64,000 nt of DNA, taken from NCBI GenBank assembly GCA_020847045.1, contig JADLCT010000014.1, positions 124,001-188,000 on the forward strand. The letters run 5' to 3'. Below, piece after piece: positions 1 through 7,525 of the stretch; the first letter of the stretch is position 1; every line of letters starts with the position of its first letter. The DNA is from Bryobacterales bacterium (GTDB lineage Bacteria; Acidobacteriota; Terriglobia; Bryobacterales; Bryobacteraceae). Made by a program: the position numbers and the translations under genes. The notes under the pieces were generated by a model. The model had not been told where the DNA came from. It searched no databases and saw only the letters and a list, made by a program, of their open reading frames with translations.

Positions 1-393
1 CCCGCGCCGTCCGCAGGCAAGTGGGACAAAGGTTGGAAGCACTTGGCGAGCGGGACATCGGGCGAGTTCGACCATCAGATGCTGCTCAGGCTCTACGACA
101 AGGAGAACGAAGCAACGGCCGTGGACTGGCGGGCGGGCGAGTATGATTTGCATGAGCAGAAAAAGACCGGGCGCGTGCTGCTGCGCTATGCCTCGTTGTG
201 GGCTGCGCCGGAAGCGGCCCAGCGGTTCTTTGCCTCCTACCGGAAGGTGCTGGAGGGCAAATCGAAGAACTGCGTGTTCACCGAAGCGGCTCCGGAGCGG
301 CTGTCGGGAACGAACGAGGATGGCGGCTTCACTGTCACGCTGCGGGACAACACGGTTTCCAGCGTCGAGGGGTGGCCCGCGCCGGCCCGGTGA
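1..393 (+). CDS. Hypothetical protein, C-terminal part (cut by window edge)
   Basis: The reading frame is open from the first base of the window and stops at 391-393, so the true start lies upstream; an internal TTG at 43 is not a convincing start. The visible 130 residues are a soluble sequence with alternating charged and aromatic residues and no membrane segment. The middle resembles a compact alpha/beta domain (region around RVLLRYASLW and RFFASYRKVLEG). I do not recognise the family. It lies on the same strand as the thioredoxin-like pair that follows, but a 69-bp gap with a possible promoter separates them, so they need not be co-transcribed. Confidence 0.6.
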   Translation, partial: PAPSAGKWDKGWKHLASGTSGEFDHQMLLRLYDKENEATAVDWRAGEYDLHEQKKTGRVLLRYASLWAAPEAAQRFFASYRKVLEGKSKNCVFTEAAPERLSGTNEDGGFTVTLRDNTVSSVEGWPAPAR

Positions 394-449
394 GGCCAGG
401 CGCCCGGCTCAGAAACTGGGCTCCGCCTTGGAAAGCAATTCAGGATTGA

Positions 450-455
450 TACAGT
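450..455 (+). promoter_or_regulatory. -10-like hexamer 7 nt before a start codon
   Basis: TACAGT lies 7 nt before the ATG at 463. A TTGGAA at 428-433 sits 16 nt upstream as a possible -35. Transcription would begin at or next to the start codon. This is one of several such cases in the window. Confidence 0.35.
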
Positions 456-462
456 AATAAAG

Positions 463-1068
463 ATGCCGACCCAAACGATCAGCCGACGCCGCATGATTGC
501 GCTTCCCGTGGCCGCGGGCCTTGCCGCCGGCGCCGCGCGCGCGATGAACACGCCGCAACCCGCGCCCCCGCTGGCCTTCCGTCTGGCCGACGGCAAGACG
601 ATCGACCTGGCCAACTACAAGGGCAAGGTGGTGGCTTTGGAATTTCTCCTCACCACCTGCCCGCACTGCCAGCGCTGCTCGGCGATCATGCAGAAGCTCT
701 ATCAGGAGTTCGGCGACAAGCAGGTGCAGATGCTTGGCGTGGCGGTGAACGACATGGCGCACATGCTCATCGCGGAGTATTCGCAGAAGTTGAACCTCAC
801 CTACCCGGTGGGCTACGGCTCGCGCGAGATGTCGCACAACTTCCTGCAGCATCCCTTCATGAAGACGATGTATATGCCGCAGCTTGTGCTGATCGACCGC
901 AAGGGCGTCATCCGCTTCCACCACCCCGGCGAAGACCAGGCCTTCTACGCGAACGAGGAGGCGAACATGCGCAAGGAGATCACCCAACTGTTGAGCGAGG
1001 GGGCTCCCGCGGCCAAACCGGGCGCGAAGAAGAAGGCCCCGGCGAAGAAGGCCGCCAAGCAGAGCTAG
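463..1068 (+). CDS. Thioredoxin-like (TlpA/AhpC-type) exported protein
   Basis: 201 residues. The N-terminus has a twin-arginine-like segment (SRRRM at 7-11) followed by an Ala/Gly/Leu-rich stretch to about residue 27, so export by Tat is likely. A thioredoxin-fold domain follows, with a CPHC active site at 66-69, an extra Cys at 72, and a YMPQLVLID segment carrying the expected cis-proline. The family reduces or isomerises protein thiols in the periplasm; the substrate is unknown. Residues from about 180 on are a Lys/Ala/Pro-rich basic tail, which is unusual for the family and may bind the envelope or nucleic acid. The next gene is a paralogue, so the pair looks like a tandem duplication. 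Confidence 0.85.
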   Translation: MPTQTISRRRMIALPVAAGLAAGAARAMNTPQPAPPLAFRLADGKTIDLANYKGKVVALEFLLTTCPHCQRCSAIMQKLYQEFGDKQVQMLGVAVNDMAHMLIAEYSQKLNLTYPVGYGSREMSHNFLQHPFMKTMYMPQLVLIDRKGVIRFHHPGEDQAFYANEEANMRKEITQLLSEGAPAAKPGAKKKAPAKKAAKQS

Positions 1069-1099
1069 GCTCGCCGGTAGCGGAAGGAGAATCACGCCG

Positions 1100-1627
1100 A
1101 TGGACTCATTCAGCCGGAGGGTCTTGTTGACGTTGCCTGCCGCGGCGCTGGCGCCGGAGGCTCATGCCGTGCAACTGCCGCGGCCCGCTTCTCCAGTCAA
1201 GTTCAAATGGCCCGACGGCCGCGACGGCGATTTGAAGAAGTACGCGGGCAAGGTGCTCGCCGTCGAGTTTCTGCTCACCTATTGCCAGGCCTGCCAGCAT
1301 TCGGGAAAGCTGCTGGATGGCTACTACCGTGAATTCAAGGCCCAGGGCTTTCAGGCCATCGGCCTGGCCACGAACGACAACGCGGCCAAGGATCTGGGCA
1401 ACTTTCTGAGCGCCTCGGGCGCAACCTTCCCCGTGGGGATCGTATCGCGTGACAAGGCGCAGGAGTTCCTGCAGCATCCCATGGCGTCCATCTTCTATCT
1501 GCCGCAGACGGCCATTGTCGATCGCAAAGGGATGGTGCGCCACCAGCATGGCGGGCAGTTAAAGCCGCCGCCCGGAGGTGACGTCCTCATGCGGAACGAG
1601 ATCATCGCCCTGCTGAAGGCGAAGTAA
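1100..1627 (+). CDS. Thioredoxin-like exported protein, paralogue of the preceding gene
   Basis: 175 residues with a Tat-like start (FSRRVLL, then an Ala-rich stretch ending near AHA at 21-23) and a thioredoxin fold. The redox motif is CQAC at 62-65, different from CPHC in the upstream copy, which usually means a different redox potential. It shares with the neighbour the FLLT-Y/T-C block, the EFLQHP block and the DRKG segment near the end. It lacks the basic C-terminal tail. The 31-bp gap and shared strand suggest co-transcription. It may act on partner proteins, or work with the neighbour as an electron relay; that role is inference. Confidence 0.85.
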   Translation: MDSFSRRVLLTLPAAALAPEAHAVQLPRPASPVKFKWPDGRDGDLKKYAGKVLAVEFLLTYCQACQHSGKLLDGYYREFKAQGFQAIGLATNDNAAKDLGNFLSASGATFPVGIVSRDKAQEFLQHPMASIFYLPQTAIVDRKGMVRHQHGGQLKPPPGGDVLMRNEIIALLKAK

Positions 1628-1642
1628 GCTCGCGCTTCGCCG

Positions 1643-2512
1643 CTACCGCGACAACTCGTCCCACAGTCCTGGGAGGGTGCGGTCCCACATCGCCGTCTTG
1701 CAGCACATCCGGAACTCCCCGGTGTGCACCAGCGCCTTGGCCTGGTCCTTCGGCTTGCCTTCCCGAATCAGCTTGCTGATCTGCGCCTGGGCGTTGGCCA
1801 ACTCGGCGTGGAAGGTGGACAAGTCGGACTTCTGCAAAACCGGGCCGCCGTGGCCGGGAATGACGGTCTCAAAGTCCAGTTCGAGCGCCTTGCCGAGCGT
1901 GCCCAAGAACTCGCGGCCATTGCCGCCGGAGGAATAATCGACGATGGGGCCGCCCACGGCGAACATGTCGCCCGTGTGAATCACCTTATGGCCGGGGAAG
2001 TAGTAAACCACGTCGCCGTTGGTGTGGCTGCGGCCGAAGTAGTAGGCCTCGACCGTCTTGCCGCCGAGGTGAATCGCGGCGCGGCTGGTGAAGGTGATGT
2101 TCTGCAGGCCGGGCATCTTTTTTTCCACCATGACGGCGCGCGCATTGGCGTGGGCGAACAGCACGGCGCCGGTGAGTGCGGCGATCTTGGCGTTGCCGCC
2201 GGTGTGATCGCCGTGCAGGTGCGTGTTCAGCACATAGCGGATGGGTTTGGAGGAGATGGACTTCACCTTTTCGAGAATGCCGTCCACGTTGCGCTCGAAC
2301 TTATCGTCGATGAGGATGACTCCCTCGTCCGTGGTGAGCACGCCGATGTTGCCGCCCGCACCGGCGATGACATGGAGATCATCGGCGATCCGTGTGACCG
2401 TCAGCGGCGGCTCGGCCGGAGGCTGTTGGGTCCAGGCGGTGTACAAACCGGCGGCGGCCAGCAGAGCGGCGGCAGGCCGTGCGAACCAGGCGGGGCGGAA
2501 CCGGCGGGTCAT
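1643..2512 (-). CDS. Metallo-beta-lactamase-fold hydrolase, exported
   Basis: 289 residues from the ATG at 2512; the reading frame stays open far upstream, but that extension overlaps the divergent xdhC gene and looks non-coding. A hydrophobic N-terminal segment (about 11-28) suggests a signal peptide or anchor. The core carries the zinc-binding HLHGDH motif at 98-103, followed by HTNGD, HTGDM and PGHGG blocks typical of the superfamily. Family members hydrolyse lactams, lactones, thioesters or other esters, and the substrate cannot be told from sequence. The C-terminal part contains a CC pair (FRMCCKTAMWD). It is divergent from xdhC with about 66 bp between start codons. Confidence 0.85.
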   Translation of the reverse strand: MTRRFRPAWFARPAAALLAAAGLYTAWTQQPPAEPPLTVTRIADDLHVIAGAGGNIGVLTTDEGVILIDDKFERNVDGILEKVKSISSKPIRYVLNTHLHGDHTGGNAKIAALTGAVLFAHANARAVMVEKKMPGLQNITFTSRAAIHLGGKTVEAYYFGRSHTNGDVVYYFPGHKVIHTGDMFAVGGPIVDYSSGGNGREFLGTLGKALELDFETVIPGHGGPVLQKSDLSTFHAELANAQAQISKLIREGKPKDQAKALVHTGEFRMCCKTAMWDRTLPGLWDELSR

Positions 2513-2521
2513 GGTGGGGAC

Positions 2522-2527
2522 AGTATA
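2522..2527 (-). promoter_or_regulatory. -10-like hexamer 9 nt before the hydrolase start
   Basis: On the minus strand this reads TATACT (5 of 6 matches to TATAAT) and ends 9 nt before the ATG at 2512. No Shine-Dalgarno sequence fits in the gap. It fits a near-leaderless transcript. Confidence 0.4.
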
Positions 2528-2563
2528 GCGTGGCGCGGCGTGAAGCGTACCGGGGCGCCGCGC

Positions 2564-2569
2564 TAAAAT
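2564..2569 (+). promoter_or_regulatory. -10-like hexamer 9 nt before xdhC start
   Basis: TAAAAT ends 9 nt before the ATG at 2579. The intervening bases include AGGGGA, which could also serve as a ribosome-binding site, so the leader would be at most a few nucleotides. It is back to back with the minus-strand element at 2522. Confidence 0.4.
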
Positions 2570-2578
2570 CAGGGGACG

Positions 2579-3445
2579 ATGGACATTTATGGCGAGATCG
2601 TCCGGCTGCGGCGCAGCGGCCAGAAGTGCGCCCTGGCGACGATTGTGCAGGTGAACGGGTCCATCCCCAGCTACGAAAGCGCGAAGATGCTGGTGCGCGC
2701 CGATGGTTCCATCGCCGGCACGGTAGGCGGTGGTTGCGTGGAGGCCGAGGTGTGGACGGCGGCGCGCGAGGCGATGGAGACGGGACAGCCCCGCCACCTG
2801 AAGTTCAACCTGGGCCAGGACGCCGCCTATGACAACGGCCTGATCTGCGGAGGCCAGTTGGACATATTCGTCGAGCCCATTCTGCCGCAGCTTTGCGCCT
2901 ACATTTTCGGCGCCGGCCATGTGTCGAGATGCCTTTCGAAGGTGGCGTCGATGGCCGGTTTCGCGACGGTGGTGGTGGACGACCGTGAAGCCTTCGCCAG
3001 CCGGGAGCGTTTCCCCGAAGCCGATGAGGTGATCGCGGGCGAGTATGAGGAGATTTTCCCGAAGCTCAAGCTGAACACCTCGTCCTATGTGGTGATCGTG
3101 ACGCGCGGCCACCGCGACGACATGCGCGTGCTGCGCTGGGCCATTGAGCAACCCGCCCGCTACATCGCCATGATCGGCAGCCGGCGCAAGGTGCTGGGAG
3201 TGATGAAGGAGATCCGGAAGGAAGGAGTGCCGGAGAGCGCGTTTGAGCGGCTGCATGCTCCCATGGGCCTGGATATTGGTGCGATCTCACCCGAGGAGAT
3301 CGCCGTCAGCGTGGTGGCCGAGATGATCGCCGTGCGCCGCCAGCCGGACGGCGATTGGCGGAACGCGTCGAAGTCGATCTTCGTGAATCCCGGACGGCGG
3401 TTGACGGCCGTGGCGGCCGGTGAGGCGGCCACTCGCTCCCAGTGA
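2579..3445 (+). CDS. XdhC/CoxI-family molybdoenzyme maturation protein
   Basis: 288 residues. The N-terminal XdhC/CoxI domain shows the GSIP, KMLV and GTVGGGCVEAEV blocks (about 28-60). The C-terminal half is the Rossmann-type XdhC domain, with FGAGHV near 110 and MIGSRRK near 200. XdhC proteins bind molybdenum cofactor, promote its sulfuration and insert it into xanthine-dehydrogenase-type enzymes. The next gene overlaps it by 4 bp and encodes a MocA/MobA-like nucleotidyltransferase, which fits MCD/MoCo handling. No molybdohydroxylase structural gene lies in the window, so the client enzyme must be encoded elsewhere. Confidence 0.9.
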   Translation: MDIYGEIVRLRRSGQKCALATIVQVNGSIPSYESAKMLVRADGSIAGTVGGGCVEAEVWTAAREAMETGQPRHLKFNLGQDAAYDNGLICGGQLDIFVEPILPQLCAYIFGAGHVSRCLSKVASMAGFATVVVDDREAFASRERFPEADEVIAGEYEEIFPKLKLNTSSYVVIVTRGHRDDMRVLRWAIEQPARYIAMIGSRRKVLGVMKEIRKEGVPESAFERLHAPMGLDIGAISPEEIAVSVVAEMIAVRRQPDGDWRNASKSIFVNPGRRLTAVAAGEAATRSQ

Positions 3446-4047
3446 ACTCTCTCTTCTCTCTTTCAGCCGTGATCCTGGCGGGCGGGGCGTCGACGCGGAT
3501 GGGCGCGCCGAAGGCGTTGCTGCGCTGGCGTGGCGAGCCTGTGGCGGCGCGGCTGGCGCGGATCTTCGTGGAGGCCTGCGGCGAGGCCTGGATCGTTCTG
3601 GGACACGGCGCGGCTGCGGTTCACGCGGGGCTGCCCGTGGTGCGCGGGGCGCGCGTGGTGGTGAATCCCGATCCCGGGCGGGGCATGCTGAGTTCGCTGC
3701 AATGCGGGTTGCGGGCCGCGCGCGGCGCCGCTGGCGTGTTCTTTCTTCCCGTTGACTATCCCGCTATCTCGGGGCGGACGATTGTGGCCATGTGCGAGGC
3801 GTGGTATGGGGCGTCGTGGACGCCGATCCTGGCGCCGCGCCACGGCGGCCGCAGGGGCCATCCGGTGCTGGTGTCGCGCGCGGTGGCCGGCGAATTGCTG
3901 CGTCTGGACTCCGGACGCCCGGCGCACACGGTGATTCGCGCCTCGGAAGAACGGGTGCGGTATGTGGATGTGGACGACGCGGCGATCCACCGCGATGCCG
4001 ACGATCCCGAGTCGTTCGCGGCCCTCGAACGGGAGTTTGGACGATGA
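3442..4047 (+). CDS. MobA/MocA-like nucleotidyltransferase
   Basis: 201 residues from a GTG start whose first base overlaps the end of xdhC. The N-terminal signature LAGGASTRMG followed by PKALL (about 12-27) is the NTP-binding motif of the MobA/MocA family. These enzymes transfer CMP or GMP to molybdopterin to give the dinucleotide cofactor. Next to XdhC, the CTP-using MocA activity is the likelier assignment, but the NTP cannot be read from sequence. FLPVDYP near 100 corresponds to the metal-binding D-x-P block. The stop overlaps the start of the following AsmA-like gene, so the three genes are probably one transcript. Confidence 0.85.
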   Translation: MNSLFSLSAVILAGGASTRMGAPKALLRWRGEPVAARLARIFVEACGEAWIVLGHGAAAVHAGLPVVRGARVVVNPDPGRGMLSSLQCGLRAARGAAGVFFLPVDYPAISGRTIVAMCEAWYGASWTPILAPRHGGRRGHPVLVSRAVAGELLRLDSGRPAHTVIRASEERVRYVDVDDAAIHRDADDPESFAALEREFGR

Positions 4048-6377
4048 ACCGGAAGCGTGTGGCCGCCGGTGTGCTGGGCGCCGTGGCGTTGGCCGCGATG
4101 GGCGCGCCCTTTCTGAAGGCGGACCGCTTCGCGGGCGCGATTCGCGCGTCGCTCGAACAGGGCCTGGGACGCACGGTGGAGATCAATGGACCGATCCGGT
4201 TCAGTTTGGTGGGCCGCGGCTTTTCCATCGATCAGGTGGTGATTCACGAGGATCCGAAACTTGGCGCCGAACCGTTCGCCTATGTCGAAACTCTGGAGGC
4301 ATCCCTGCGGCTGGCGCCCCTGCTGCGGGGACGGTTTGAGTTTGAACGGCTGCAACTGGTGGCCCCCAGCGTGAATCTGGCCAAGGCGCGTTCGGGCGGC
4401 TGGAACGCGCAGCCGCTGTTGGAGCAGGTGCTGAAAAGCGCGGGGGGCGGCACATTCCCGGAGATCGGTTTGCGTGGCGCCCGTCTCAATTTCCGCATTG
4501 GCGAATGGAAGTCTCCCTACTATCTGGGCGATGCGGAATTGCGCGTGGAGGCGGCCAGTGAACAGGAGCTGTCGCTTTATGTCGAGGGGGAGCCGGCGCG
4601 CACGGATCGTGGTTTGCGCGGCTTCGGGCGGTTCAGCGGGCGGGGCCGTGTGCGGGTCGCCAGCGGGCGGGAATCGGAACTGGACCTGAACCTGAACCTG
4701 ACGCGCAGCCCGATCGCCGAGTTGATGATGCTCTCCATGGGCCAGGGGTCGAACCTAGCCGGCTTCTTCAGCGGGCGGGCGGCATTGAAAGGCCCGCTGA
4801 GCCGGATCAGCCTGCGCGGACGGGTGCAGTTGGAAGAACTCGAACGCTTCGACTGGCTACTGGGCAGCGCTGGCGGACCGGGCTTGAACATCGAAGGCGC
4901 GCTCAACCTGCCCGGGCAGACGGTGGACCTGCGCACCAGCGGCGCGCGTGACCAGACGCCGTTCGCGGCGCGGCTGCGCGGCGCGGATCTGATGGGCCGT
5001 CCGCGTTGGGCCATGCTGGCCACGGTGACCAACGCGCCCGCCGCGTCGGTGCAACCGCTGGTGGCCGAGTTGGGGTTCGCCGTGCCGGGACGCTTCCAGT
5101 GGAAGGGCGTCGTCAGCGGCGCCATCGGCTATGACGAGAGACACCTGTGGCAGGGAGTGTTCCGGCTGAGCGACGGTGCGGTGTCGGTGCAGGGTGGCGA
5201 GGTGGCTTCGTTTACCGAGGCGCAGGTGAAGATCGAAGGCGAGCGTCTGTTGTTGACGCCCGCGCTTTTCCATCTCCCCAACCAGGAAGCCGTGCGCCTG
5301 GAGGGCGAATACCATCCGTCGGGTTATACGCTGAGGATGCAGTCGGCGGGCGTATCGCTGCAGCATCTGAAATCGTTGCTGCCGCTGGTTGCCGAACCGG
5401 GCGGCTTGCCGCTGTTGCACCGCGGAGGCGCGGGACGCTGGCGCGGAAGCCTGTTGCTGACGGCTGGCTCCGGCATGCCGCCGGCCTGGCAGGCCGACGG
5501 TGAGGTGTCGGGCATGAAACTGGCCGTGCCCGGCCTGGCGGCCGAACTGGAGTTGGCGCGCGCGCAGTTGCGCTGGAAGCCGCAGGAGCTGACGGTGAGT
5601 GCTTTTAACGGCCGCATCGGAGCCATGGAGTTGCGCGGGAGCCTGCAGGAGCAGGAGGTCGCGAGAAGGCGTCAGGATCTGACGCTGCTCATCGAAAAAG
5701 CGCAGGCTGGCGAGTTGGAGCGTCTGCTGCTGCCGGCGCTTCGCCGCCGCAGCGGGTTTCTCGTGCGCGCGCTCGGCATGGGCGCCAACGATCTGCCGGA
5801 GTGGATGTCCGGGCGGCGGCTGCAAGGCGGCGTGCGCATCGGCCAACTGGAAGCCGACGGGCGTGTGATTGAGCAGGTGGCCTTCCGTTTTCAGTGGCAG
5901 GGGCCGTCGGTGGCGGTCACGGAGTTCACGGCGATGGCCGGTGGCGGCATGCTGAGCGGTGCGGCGAAGGCGTCGTTGGAAGGCGCGGAGCCCGCCTATG
6001 AAGGGACGTTCGCGTTGCACGGGTTCCCGTGGCGGCAGGGCGTGGTGGACGGCGAGGCTGGTTTCGAAGCATCCGGAACGGGGCAGGATCTGTTGCGTGC
6101 GCTGCGCATCCATGGCAACCTGCGCGGCAGGAACCTGGCGCTGGCCGGTGAGCCGCGCTGGACGCTGCACGATGCGGCGTTCACGCTGGTGCGGGATCGT
6201 GGTGTGTGGCGCTGGCAATTTCCCCGTCTGCAGATGGAGAATGGAGATGAGCCGGCGCAAGGAACAGGCGCCACGGCGCCGGATGGAAGAATTGTGCTGG
6301 ATCTTGTCACGCCCGCCGGACGGAGCCGGCGCATGTCCGGGCGTTTGGCCGAGCCGGTATGGGAGTTCGTAAGGTAG
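4044..6377 (+). CDS. AsmA-like envelope protein
   Basis: 777 residues from ATG 4044, overlapping the previous stop. There is one N-terminal membrane segment (about 6-25), then an AsmA-type start region (GRTVEINGPIRFSL at about 39-52). The rest is a very long beta-rich, repetitive periplasmic region. AsmA-like proteins span the periplasm as lipid-transfer bridges or influence outer-membrane biogenesis. The C-terminal third contains the repeated hydrophobic beta-strand pattern typical of the family. Nothing here shows a specific ligand. A functional link to the molybdenum-cofactor genes upstream is not obvious; the overlap may only reflect compact gene packing. Confidence 0.8.
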   Translation: MNRKRVAAGVLGAVALAAMGAPFLKADRFAGAIRASLEQGLGRTVEINGPIRFSLVGRGFSIDQVVIHEDPKLGAEPFAYVETLEASLRLAPLLRGRFEFERLQLVAPSVNLAKARSGGWNAQPLLEQVLKSAGGGTFPEIGLRGARLNFRIGEWKSPYYLGDAELRVEAASEQELSLYVEGEPARTDRGLRGFGRFSGRGRVRVASGRESELDLNLNLTRSPIAELMMLSMGQGSNLAGFFSGRAALKGPLSRISLRGRVQLEELERFDWLLGSAGGPGLNIEGALNLPGQTVDLRTSGARDQTPFAARLRGADLMGRPRWAMLATVTNAPAASVQPLVAELGFAVPGRFQWKGVVSGAIGYDERHLWQGVFRLSDGAVSVQGGEVASFTEAQVKIEGERLLLTPALFHLPNQEAVRLEGEYHPSGYTLRMQSAGVSLQHLKSLLPLVAEPGGLPLLHRGGAGRWRGSLLLTAGSGMPPAWQADGEVSGMKLAVPGLAAELELARAQLRWKPQELTVSAFNGRIGAMELRGSLQEQEVARRRQDLTLLIEKAQAGELERLLLPALRRRSGFLVRALGMGANDLPEWMSGRRLQGGVRIGQLEADGRVIEQVAFRFQWQGPSVAVTEFTAMAGGGMLSGAAKASLEGAEPAYEGTFALHGFPWRQGVVDGEAGFEASGTGQDLLRALRIHGNLRGRNLALAGEPRWTLHDAAFTLVRDRGVWRWQFPRLQMENGDEPAQGTGATAPDGRIVLDLVTPAGRSRRMSGRLAEPVWEFVR

Positions 6378-6379
6378 CT

Positions 6380-7525
6380 ATGGCGACGGAACCGCAACCA
6401 TTCGAAACAACGGAGGCGGCTGCCGCCCGGCAGGATGGCGGCGAGCGTGTGGAAGCGGCGCGGCTGGCGCTGCGGGAGCAACTGGAAGCCGCGTGGTCGA
6501 TGCGCGTGGCGCAGGCCGAGGAGATGTTGCGCGAGGGAGCCCGCATCGAGGTGGAGTCGATTCTCGACGCCACACTGCCGGCGCTGGCCGAGCAACTGGC
6601 GGCGGAGCGTTCCCGTTGGGAGAGGGAGCACAAGGAGAGCCTGAACGCGGCGGTGTCGCTGGCGGCGGCACGCTCGGCGCGCACGGTGACTGTGAGGTTG
6701 AACGAGTGCGCGCGGCGTGTCAGGAGCGCGGCGGACGAGGAGGAGTGGGCGCGTGCGTTGTACGATGCCGCCGCCCTGTTTGCTCCTCGCGTGGCCGTGT
6801 TCCGCGTGCGGGAAGGCATGTTGAGCGTGGCGCACGCTGCCGTTGCCGCATCCATGAGTGACGTGCCTTTGCGGGACGCGCCGGCCTTTCACGATGCGTG
6901 CGAAGGCGGTGAACCGGTTGTGGCATTGTACGCCGCCGCGGAGTTGTCGGCGCAACTCGTGGCGGCTTTCGGGCAGCCCGCCGGTGCGCGGGCGCACCTG
7001 TTTCCCGTGCTGGCCGGCGGCGAGGCGGCGACCGTACTCTATGCCGAAGGCGGGCAGGGCGAGTGTGATGGAGACGCCCTGGAACTGCTGGCGACGCTGG
7101 CGGCCGCTGTTTGGGACGCGCGGCACGGACGGACGAAAGCGGCTTCGCCGGGCCCGCAACTCGTGACACTGCAGGTGGCGCCGCCCGCTCCCAGTGCGCC
7201 CGGGCCGGTTCGTGCTTCTCTGCCGGCATGGGCGGACGTGCCGGCCGTGGACCGGGATCATCACCTGCGCGCGCAGCGCTTCGCCCGCGTGCGTGTGGCC
7301 GAGATGAGGCTGTACAAATCGGCCCTGGTGCTGGAAGGGCGGCGCACATCGGCTCTGTACGCTCTGCTACGGGAGGATATCGGCCAGGCGCGCACGGAGT
7401 TCAGTGAACAGTTTCTCGGCGCCTGCGGCTCCATGACGGACTATCTGCACGCGGAACTGGTGCGGACGCTGGCCAATGACGACGCGCGGCTGTTGGGCGA
7501 TGATTACCCGGGGCCGCTGACGTGA
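6380..7525 (+). CDS. Conserved unknown protein with N-terminal coiled coil and possible GAF-like middle domain
   Basis: 381 residues from ATG 6380; an ATG at 6359 would overlap the previous gene by 19 bp and is less likely. Residues about 20-110 are rich in Ala, Glu, Arg and Leu with a heptad-like pattern, consistent with a coiled coil. The middle (about 115-240) has the alternating hydrophobic pattern of a GAF-type sensor fold, but no family motif is decisive. The last 90 residues (from HHLRAQRFARVRVAEM to the YPGPL end) look like a separate conserved module. No signal peptide. The stop overlaps the start of the lytic transglycosylase gene by 4 bp, suggesting translational coupling. Confidence 0.6.
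   Translation: MATEPQPFETTEAAAARQDGGERVEAARLALREQLEAAWSMRVAQAEEMLREGARIEVESILDATLPALAEQLAAERSRWEREHKESLNAAVSLAAARSARTVTVRLNECARRVRSAADEEEWARALYDAAALFAPRVAVFRVREGMLSVAHAAVAASMSDVPLRDAPAFHDACEGGEPVVALYAAAELSAQLVAAFGQPAGARAHLFPVLAGGEAATVLYAEGGQGECDGDALELLATLAAAVWDARHGRTKAASPGPQLVTLQVAPPAPSAPGPVRASLPAWADVPAVDRDHHLRAQRFARVRVAEMRLYKSALVLEGRRTSALYALLREDIGQARTEFSEQFLGACGSMTDYLHAELVRTLANDDARLLGDDYPGPLT

Noticed and set aside
1643-3256. A 537-residue minus-strand open frame covering the hydrolase and the complement of xdhC
   Set aside because: Only the part from ATG 2512 has the metallo-beta-lactamase pattern and a signal-like N-terminus. The extension is low in pattern and antisense to a well-conserved gene.
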